DNA from: Candidatus Aenigmatarchaeota archaeon
GTDB lineage: Archaea; Aenigmatarchaeota; Aenigmatarchaeia; CG10238-14
Direction of reading: 5' to 3'
Length of the DNA: 10,669 nucleotides
Assembly (NCBI GenBank): GCA_017610225.1
Contig: JAFCCM010000073.1
Span: forward strand, 1-10,669
A program made the position numbers and the translations under genes. Positions 6,169 through 10,669 of the stretch are shown piece after piece. Below the pieces are notes generated by a model. It made no database searches. It was not told where the DNA came from and saw only the letters and a list, made by a program, of their open reading frames with translations. Numbering within the stretch: position 1 is the first letter of the stretch; each line of letters opens with the position of its first letter.

Positions 6169-6657
6169 ATGGAAAAAGAAAAACAACCCGAACAAGAATT
6201 AAGGGGTATTATAAGAATACTCGGCTCAGATATGAAAGGAGAGAGAAATCTTTATGTCTCACTTCAAGGAATAAAAGGTGTGGGATCTAATCTAGCCAAT
6301 GCTATTTGCAGAATTGGAAAGTTTGATAGAAATAAAAAAGTAGGAACATTAACAGATCAAGAAATCAAAAGAATAGAAGAAATACTTGCTGACCCTGTAA
6401 AAGCAGGAATTCCTGAATGGATGTTTAATCGAAAGAAAGATCCAGAAACCGGGAAAAATATTCACATAACAGGCCCTAATCTACCATTCAGACAAAAAGA
6501 AGATATTAAAGCAATGATAAGAAAAAAGAGTTATCGTGGTGTCAGACATATGTTTGGATTACCTGTGAGAGGTCAAAGAACAAAGAGTTCATTTAGAAAA
6601 GGTAAGACTGTTGGTGTGGTTAGAAAAAAGAACCAGCCAGCTAAACAGAAAAAGTGA
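6169..6657 (+). CDS. rps13: Ribosomal protein S13 (uS13)
   Basis: A 162-residue head protein of the small subunit, at the inter-subunit bridges and near P-site tRNA. Residues 11-40 (LRGIIRILGSDMKGERNLYV, then SLQGIKGVGS) are the archaeal N-terminal domain with its helix-two-turn-helix. The signature SYRGVRHMFGLPVRGQRTK is at 121-139, and a lysine-rich tail (152-162) ends the protein. Length is typical for archaea (about 150). It heads the conserved archaeal order S13-S4-S11-RpoD, and S4 starts 4 nt after its stop. Confidence 0.97.
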   Translation: MEKEKQPEQELRGIIRILGSDMKGERNLYVSLQGIKGVGSNLANAICRIGKFDRNKKVGTLTDQEIKRIEEILADPVKAGIPEWMFNRKKDPETGKNIHITGPNLPFRQKEDIKAMIRKKSYRGVRHMFGLPVRGQRTKSSFRKGKTVGVVRKKNQPAKQKK

Positions 6658-6661
6658 TTGA

Positions 6662-7345
6662 ATGAGAAAAATAAGGAAAAAACTTAAGACGCCTCTAAGA
6701 CCATGGGATAAAGACAGAATAGAAGAGGAAAGAAAACTCTTGGAAAAATATGGTCTAAGAAGAAAAAGAGAAATCTGGAAAGCTGAATCCATTCTAAGAA
6801 AGTACAGGCGAAGAGCAAGAATTATCTCAGCGAAGAATGATAAGGAAGGTGAAAAAATTCTACTAGACAAACTTTATAAGATGGGTGTTCTCAAAACAAG
6901 AGATGTTGATCTAGGTGTTGTTCTTGGTCTAAAAGTAAATGATATCCTAAACAGAAGATTACAAACGATTGTTTTTGAAAAAGATCTTGCTAACACAGCT
7001 CTACAGGCTCGTCAACTTATAACTCATGGTCATATAACTGTTGAAGAAAAAAAGAATATATTTCCAAGTTATCTTGTACCTCGTGATATTGAAAATAAAA
7101 TTGAATATTATGGTAATTTTTCACCAGAAAAGGCTAAACCTAAAAAGAAAAAATCTCAAGATGAATTAAATGAAAAACCAGCAGAAGAAACTAGTAAAGA
7201 AAAAACTGATAAACCTGAAGAACTAAAGGAAAAATCTGAAGTTAAAGAGGAAAAAGTAGAGGCATCCAAAAAAGAAAAACCTGCTGAAAGTGAATCTCCA
7301 AAAAAAGAAGAAACAACTAAAACTGAAAAACCACAAGGTGAGTAA
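6662..7345 (+). CDS. rps4: Ribosomal protein S4 (uS4) with a long charged C-terminal tail
   Basis: A small-subunit assembly protein binding the 5' domain of 16S rRNA. The archaeal core is intact: LKTPLRPWDKDRIEEERKLL (8-27), YGLRRKREIWKAESILRKYR (30-49), and the S4 RNA-binding domain from about 97 to 150 (NRRLQTIVFEKDLANTALQA, then RQLITHGHITVEEK). Typical archaeal S4 ends at about 170-180 residues with a short charged tail. Here residues 155-227 are a low-complexity tail of about 73 residues made almost only of K, E, P, S and T, probably disordered. The frame stays open to TAA 7343-7345 and the next gene begins at the following base, so the tail is probably real and not a frame error. The start follows the TGA-TTGA-ATG junction. 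Confidence 0.96.
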   Translation: MRKIRKKLKTPLRPWDKDRIEEERKLLEKYGLRRKREIWKAESILRKYRRRARIISAKNDKEGEKILLDKLYKMGVLKTRDVDLGVVLGLKVNDILNRRLQTIVFEKDLANTALQARQLITHGHITVEEKKNIFPSYLVPRDIENKIEYYGNFSPEKAKPKKKKSQDELNEKPAEETSKEKTDKPEELKEKSEVKEEKVEASKKEKPAESESPKKEETTKTEKPQGE

Positions 7346-7819
7346 TTGGCAAAGAAAAAGAAAGAAAGAATCGTTAAGAAAAGAATAATTAAAAGTAAAC
7401 CGATTCAAAAAAAATACGAACTAAAATTCCGAAGAGAAGGTGTATGGGGAGTTGCTCACATATTTTCAAGTGTTAATAATACTATTGTCCACATTACAGA
7501 TATTACATGTTCAGAGACTATTGCTAAATATTCTGGAGGAATGATGACCAGTAAAGACAGAGAAAAGGGTGAAGCATTCCCAGCAATGAAAGCTGCTGGA
7601 AGAGCTGCCGAAGAAGCAAAGGAAAAAGGTTTATTGGGCGTTCATATAAGAGTAAGAGGTAAAGGTGGTCATCACAAAAAAGCTCCAGGTAGAGGTGCAC
7701 AACCTGCAATTCGTGCTTTAGCAAGGGCAGGATTGAGAATAGGATTAATTGAAGACACAACTCCAATCCCAACAGACAGCACAAAGAAAAAAGGAGGAAG
7801 GCGTGGAAGAAGGGTTTAG
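7346..7819 (+). CDS. rps11: Ribosomal protein S11 (uS11), TTG start
   Basis: A small-subunit platform protein lining the mRNA path at the E site. The archaeal core runs from [20 protein letters not shown] (34-53) through [20 protein letters not shown] (63-82) and the helix [20 protein letters not shown] to [20 protein letters not shown] (117-136), TTPIPTD and the terminal [10 protein letters not shown]. The start is TTG 7346-7348, touching the S4 stop, with AGGTGA at 7336-7341 placed 4 nt upstream. The first ATG lies deep inside the core and is impossible. Residues 1-30 are an unusually basic N-terminal extension (11 of the first 19 are K or R); archaeal S11 is usually about 130 residues against 157 here. 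Confidence 0.95.
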   Translation: MAKKKKERIVKKRIIKSKPIQKKYELKFRREGVWGVAHIFSSVNNTIVHITDITCSETIAKYSGGMMTSKDREKGEAFPAMKAAGRAAEEAKEKGLLGVHIRVRGKGGHHKKAPGRGAQPAIRALARAGLRIGLIEDTTPIPTDSTKKKGGRRGRRV

Positions 7820-7847
7820 TATTAAATTCTAAGAACAATTAATTATT

Positions 7848-7853
7848 AGGTGA
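7848..7853 (+). promoter_or_regulatory. Ribosome-binding site that fixes the rpoD start at TTG 7859
   Basis: AGGTGA lies 5 nt before TTG 7859. The in-frame GTG at 7850 is part of this site and so cannot be the start; the later ATG 7871 is 17 nt away. Confidence 0.7.
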
Positions 7854-7858
7854 ATTTA

Positions 7859-8479
7859 TTGAAAGTAAATATGTTAAAAAAATCCAAAGAAAGAATTGAA
7901 TTCGAAATAGAAGGGTTAACACCAGCACTAGCAGGAGAATTAAGAAGAATTATGCTCTCTGAAATTCCAACAATGGCTATAGAATGGGTGGACTTTCACA
8001 AAAACGATTCAGTTCTTTGGGATGAAATGATTGCAAACAGACTCGGTTTAATACCTCTAGTTTTTAATCCTAAATTATATAACATGAAAGATGGTTGTAA
8101 ATGTGGGGGGAAAGGTTGTGCTCAATGTCAAGTTACTTTAGTAGTAAAAAAGAAAGGCCCATGTACTGTCTATTCTGAAGATCTTAAATCATCTGACAAA
8201 GGTGTAAAACCTGTTTATGGTAAGATTCCTATTACTGAATTAGCAGAAAATCAAGAATTAGAATTTGAATCAACTGCTCAATTGGGTCTTGGAAAGGAAC
8301 ATGCCAAATGGCAAGGGGCAGTAGTTGGTTATGAGATTTCTGGTGCTAAAAATGATAAATTTACTTTTGTTGTTGAAAGTGCCTGTGGGTTAAGTGCTGA
8401 AGATGTTGTAAAGAAAAGTTTTGAAATTCTACAAGAAAAGTTAAAAGATTTTACAATTGACGTGGGAAGATTAAAATAA
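7859..8479 (+). CDS. rpoD: DNA-directed RNA polymerase subunit D (Rpo3), short form without the Fe-S domain
   Basis: The archaeal counterpart of Rpb3/bacterial alpha; with subunit L it nucleates polymerase assembly. From TTG 7859 it has 206 residues, starting MKVNMLKKSKERIEFEIEG. The alpha motif LAGELRRIMLSEIPTMAIEWV (24-44) and domain DEMIANRLGLIPLVF (55-69) are clear. A four-cysteine loop C80-x-C82-x4-C87-x2-C90 resembles the Rpb3 zinc loop. After AKWQGAVVGYEI the protein passes directly to DKFTFVVESACGLSAEDVV; in many archaea a ferredoxin-like domain with one or two Fe-S clusters is inserted at this point (about 260 residues in total). That domain is absent. Loss is known in some archaeal groups. 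It sits 39 nt after S11 with its own ribosome-binding site. Confidence 0.96.
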   Translation: MKVNMLKKSKERIEFEIEGLTPALAGELRRIMLSEIPTMAIEWVDFHKNDSVLWDEMIANRLGLIPLVFNPKLYNMKDGCKCGGKGCAQCQVTLVVKKKGPCTVYSEDLKSSDKGVKPVYGKIPITELAENQELEFESTAQLGLGKEHAKWQGAVVGYEISGAKNDKFTFVVESACGLSAEDVVKKSFEILQEKLKDFTIDVGRLK

Positions 8480-8507
8480 CTAATTCTATAATATTAACTA
8501 CTAGAAC

Positions 8508-8606
8508 GCAGGGGTAGCCAAGTCTGGTCAAAGGCGCAGGACTTAAGATATTTATAGGATATCCTGTCCGTTAGTCGGTTCGTGAGTTCGAATCTCATCC
8601 CCTGCA
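8508..8606 (+). tRNA. tRNA-Leu (anticodon TAA), with intron
   Basis: The acceptor stem GCAGGGG (8508-8514) pairs with CCCCTGC (8599-8605), discriminator A at 8606. The D arm has GCC (8517-8519)/GGC (8533-8535) with GGT in its loop. The anticodon stem is CAGGA (8537-8541)/TCCTG (8562-8566). A long variable arm (CCG...CGG, 8568-8578) marks a class II tRNA, and TAA at 8544-8546 reads the leucine codon UUA (and UUG by wobble). The T arm is GTGAG/CTCAT around TTCGAAT. The 20 bases between the anticodon-stem strands imply a 13-base intron. The spliced length is 86. CCA is not encoded. It lies 28 nt after rpoD and is probably part of that transcript or has a weak promoter in the AT-rich gap. Confidence 0.95.
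8548..8560 (+). other. tRNA-Leu intron (13 nt, bulge-helix-loop)
   Basis: Intron ATATTTATAGGAT after position 37. CTTA (8542-8545) pairs with TAGG (8555-8558) as the 4-bp helix, flanked by three-base bulges AGA and ATA. Only six bases (8549-8554) remain as a loop, so the inner helix is essentially missing. Removing it leaves a normal seven-base anticodon loop. Confidence 0.85.
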
Positions 8607-9425
8607 CTAAATCCCTTTTCTAGAACCTTTCCTATTTTTTAAATAATAACCTGCAAAAGAAATCCTCATTGTAGGAACTATAGCAAAAGTTATAAACAAA
8701 CTGATAGACATGTTAATCAATCCACCAATAAGTGGAACATATGAAAGAAATTCCCCAAGAAATGAAATAGATACTGAACCAGCAACATAAATCAACAGTA
8801 AAGCAAATAAATGCAAATAATTTCTTTTAGCAGAACTAAATGCATTCTTAACCGACTGAATAGGTGAAGAATCTTCAATAACCATTGCTGGGGCAATTAA
8901 AACAATTATAGGTATTAATAGAAAAACCGCAAAAAAACCTAAACCTAATGTAAGAACACCAATAATCAACAAAGGGATCAATCCGATAAGAGCAAAAATT
9001 GATAAGAGGAGAGTAGTTCCTATCCATCTAAAACCAAGTTTTCTAGAAACTCTAAACATAGTCTTTATCTTAGTTTTTCTTTTTAGGGATTCGCATGCCA
9101 TTCCAACCTGGCCTATGCCGAAATAAGCTGAGACCAGAATTGCTATAAGAAAGAATCCAATAAAACCTACAGCAGCAACACCCAAACGACTTATAAATTC
9201 TTTATTTCCAGCTAGTTCAGTTATAAATTCCCTCATAACTTTTTCATCTGAAATATTCACAATCGTATCCAAATTTATCCATGGTAAAAGTTGACTGAAA
9301 AAAATTGCAAATCCTAGAAAAATCAATAACCCTGTTATTAAACTAGGAATTAATTCTGCAGCAATAAAACTAAGTGTATTCTTCTTATAGATTTTCCAAG
9401 CCTTTGAAATATATTCTGTAGCCAT
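8607..9425 (-). CDS. Six-helix membrane protein of unknown function
   Basis: A 272-residue hydrophobic protein. Predicted membrane segments lie at about 19-45, 81-105, 134-155, 160-182, 203-225 and 230-258. The N-terminus (MATEYISKAWKIYKKN) is a short amphipathic cytoplasmic segment, and 46-80 is a polar loop. The segment APAMVIEDSSPIQSVKNAFS (178-197), followed by SAKRNYLHLF, resembles the repeat in glycerophosphodiesterase-type membrane domains and related DUF families of archaeal and bacterial integral membrane proteins (DUF7847/YciC-like). I recognise the style of the family but cannot assign a role; no catalytic motif is visible. The stop codon (8607-8609) touches the last base of the converging tRNA-Leu gene. 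It diverges from the M50 protease gene across 77 nt, so shared regulation is possible. Confidence 0.88.
   Translation of the reverse strand: MATEYISKAWKIYKKNTLSFIAAELIPSLITGLLIFLGFAIFFSQLLPWINLDTIVNISDEKVMREFITELAGNKEFISRLGVAAVGFIGFFLIAILVSAYFGIGQVGMACESLKRKTKIKTMFRVSRKLGFRWIGTTLLLSIFALIGLIPLLIIGVLTLGLGFFAVFLLIPIIVLIAPAMVIEDSSPIQSVKNAFSSAKRNYLHLFALLLIYVAGSVSISFLGEFLSYVPLIGGLINMSISLFITFAIVPTMRISFAGYYLKNRKGSRKGI
8613..8640 (+). terminator. T-runs after tRNA-Leu, possible terminator
   Basis: CCCTTTTC (8613-8620), CCTTTCC and a run of six T's (8635-8640) follow the tRNA and would suit archaeal oligo-T termination. They lie within the last codons of the converging minus-strand gene, so this stretch serves both. 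Confidence 0.4.
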
Positions 9426-9502
9426 ACCAATCTAACATTAATTTATCTGCTATACTTTAATAATTTATTAATCGTATTATTCCTAAACTTAACTGTGATT
9501 GA
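9426..9502. promoter_or_regulatory. Divergent promoter region between the membrane protein and M50 genes
   Basis: Seventy-seven AT-rich bases. For the plus-strand gene a TATA-like TTTATTA at about 9464-9470 gives a short leader before ATG 9503, with GTGAT (9495-9499) as a possible ribosome-binding site. For the minus-strand gene AAAGTATAG (complement of about 9450-9458) lies about 28 nt before its ATG. Assignments are tentative in such AT-rich sequence. Confidence 0.4.
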
Positions 9503-10669
9503 ATGGATTTTGAAATTCTGTCAATATTAGCATTCTTTGGTATACTTGTGACTCTTGTAATTATAGATAGAAAAAATATTGAATTCGGTCTAATTCTGAT
9601 GAGAAGAACAAAAAAAGGTAAAAGAGAGATAAAAGAGTTTGCAAAAAAACATAAAAAATTCTTTAATATATTTGCTAATGTTGGGTTGGTAATTGCAATT
9701 TTTCTTTCAATACTTGGATTTTTTTATCTACTCAAAGGAACTGGTGTTAAATTAATCCTACCAAAAGTCTTTCCGGGAGAGGCTAGTGAAAGCGTTCAAA
9801 AATTTGTTTTTTTCATGCCTTTATGGTATTGGGTTATTGGACTTTTCATAATACTTGTACCACATGAACTATCTCATGGTTTCCTGTTCGCACTTGAAAA
9901 AATAAAAATTAAATCTGTTGGTCTACTTCTTTTTCTAATTTTTCCTGGGGGGTTTGTAGAACCTGACGAAAAACAATTCCAAAAAAGTAGTCCAAAAAAA
10001 AGAATGCGTATTGCTGCTGTAGGAAGTATTGCTAATGTTTGTGTTTTTATTCTCCTGATAATTCTAAGTGTTTCGATGACCAATCTTTTTTATGAAGAAA
10101 ATGGTGTATATGTATTTCAAATCAATAACACAGAATATCCTGCAAAACAAGTTAATCTCACAGGAATAATAACAGAAATTAATGGGAATAGAATAAGAAA
10201 TATTCAAGATTTTGAAGTTGTACTAAGCCAAGCAAATTCTGGAGATAACATACAAATAAAAACTTATGAAAAAATCTATAACATAACACTTATAGAACAT
10301 CCTGATAGACCAGGAAAAGGTTTTATTGGGGTATCAATTGCATCGCCAAATTTTTTAACTAGAATAACTAGAATCAACCCAAATGTTTTTTATGAAGTTA
10401 AAGGGTCATACACAAAATATCAAAAATCAGTAATTGTGTGGTTTAGTGGTCTTATTGACTGGGTATCTCTAATCAGTATTGGTGTGGCTGTAGCAAATCT
10501 TCTTCCATTCTTACCATTTGATGGTGGAATCATGTGGCAGGCTATATTTGAAAAAATAACCAAGAAAAAGGAATTTTCCAGGAGAATGATTAAAGTTTTA
10601 TCTATCATAACTTATGGTCTGCTTATCCTTAATTTAATCGGTTTTGGAAGTATTTTAGGGATATTAGGA
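9503..10669 (+). CDS. Site-2 protease-like M50 membrane metalloprotease with PDZ domain (3' end beyond window)
   Basis: The frame from ATG 9503 stays open for 389 codons to the last base without a stop. Intramembrane zinc proteases of this family cut membrane-bound substrates within the bilayer. The zinc helix is PHELSHG (120-126: H121, E122, H125) and the second motif NLLPFLPFDGG (332-342) supplies the third ligand D340. Membrane segments lie at about 4-21, 57-78, 104-128, 138-150, 170-193, 317-336 and 364-387. Between the motifs, 200-285 form an extracytoplasmic region with a PDZ-like core (VNLTGIITEINGNRIRNIQD, then FEVVLSQ). The order HExxH, PDZ, NxxPxxPxDGG is that of archaeal S2P homologues. 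All catalytic residues are present, so it is probably active; the substrate is unknown. Little of the protein is probably missing, since the last membrane segment is already seen. Confidence 0.93.
   Translation, partial: MDFEILSILAFFGILVTLVIIDRKNIEFGLILMRRTKKGKREIKEFAKKHKKFFNIFANVGLVIAIFLSILGFFYLLKGTGVKLILPKVFPGEASESVQKFVFFMPLWYWVIGLFIILVPHELSHGFLFALEKIKIKSVGLLLFLIFPGGFVEPDEKQFQKSSPKKRMRIAAVGSIANVCVFILLIILSVSMTNLFYEENGVYVFQINNTEYPAKQVNLTGIITEINGNRIRNIQDFEVVLSQANSGDNIQIKTYEKIYNITLIEHPDRPGKGFIGVSIASPNFLTRITRINPNVFYEVKGSYTKYQKSVIVWFSGLIDWVSLISIGVAVANLLPFLPFDGGIMWQAIFEKITKKKEFSRRMIKVLSIITYGLLILNLIGFGSILGILG

Noticed and set aside
6589..6870. Minus-strand frame of 93 codons across the S13/S4 junction
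   Set aside because: A shadow frame of two strongly recognised ribosomal protein genes, hydrophobic only because it is antisense to lysine-rich codons.
7524..7838. Minus-strand frame of 104 codons over S11
   Set aside because: It is leucine/cysteine-rich, as expected from the antisense of a lysine/glycine/alanine-rich ribosomal gene, and has no ribosome-binding site. The S11 match is unequivocal.
7850..7852. GTG 7850 as the start of RpoD
   Set aside because: This GTG is inside the AGGTGA ribosome-binding site; TTG 7859 has correct spacing and gives the N-terminus expected of the family.
9874..10608. Two minus-strand frames (9874-10083 and 10420-10608) opposite the M50 gene
   Set aside because: The plus strand carries both M50 metal motifs and a PDZ-like region in one open frame, so these are antisense shadows.
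1..10669. A defence system, mobile element or CRISPR array
   Set aside because: No transposase, integrase, toxin-antitoxin pair, terminal repeats or regularly spaced repeats are present; the only direct repeat is the duplication inside cca.

Overview
This is an AT-rich stretch of an archaeal chromosome carrying housekeeping genes. The archaeal assignment rests on gene content and order: the L7Ae-S28e-L24e cluster, the S13-S4-S11-RpoD cluster, an archaeal-type class I CCA-adding enzyme, archaeal GluRS, Elp3, and tRNA genes with introns after position 37 and no encoded CCA. Several traits suggest a small-genome DPANN-like lineage (Woesearchaeota/Pacearchaeota or similar): low GC, TTG starts, a short RpoD without its Fe-S domain, fragmented ribosomal operons and very short tRNA introns. 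That lineage call is inference.

Layout. Positions 2-637 hold the C-terminal part of Elp3 (start outside the window). Positions 724-1812 encode a DUF1704/MATCAP-type zinc carboxypeptidase-like protein. From 1990 to 3451 lies the CCA-adding enzyme gene, interrupted near its start by a tandem duplication and one extra A in an A-run. GluRS follows at 3489-5144. A ribosomal cluster comes next: L7Ae (5229), S28e (5593) and L24e (5804, only 59 codons). An intron-containing tRNA-Ala(GGC) lies at 6019-6115, then S13, S4, S11 and RpoD (6169-8479) and an intron-containing tRNA-Leu(TAA) at 8508-8606. On the minus strand, 8607-9425 encodes a six-helix membrane protein whose stop codon abuts the tRNA. Divergent from it, a site-2-protease-like M50 gene begins at 9503 and runs off the right edge.

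Theme. Most genes serve translation: tRNA wobble modification (Elp3), 3'-CCA addition, glutamyl charging, two tRNAs, six ribosomal proteins and an RNA polymerase subunit. The tRNA-Leu directly after rpoD looks like a remnant of the ancestral order in which L18e-L13-S9-RpoN follow; those genes are absent here. Promoters resemble archaeal TATA boxes about 26 nt before the start codons of cca and gltX (probably leaderless mRNAs), while genes inside the ribosomal clusters use GGTGA-type ribosome-binding sites.

I see no defence island, CRISPR array, transposon or clearly new multi-gene system. The points most worth a second look are the disrupted cca start, the minimal tRNA introns, the 14-codon upstream ORF before L7Ae, the stripped-down RpoD and the eroded ribosomal synteny.
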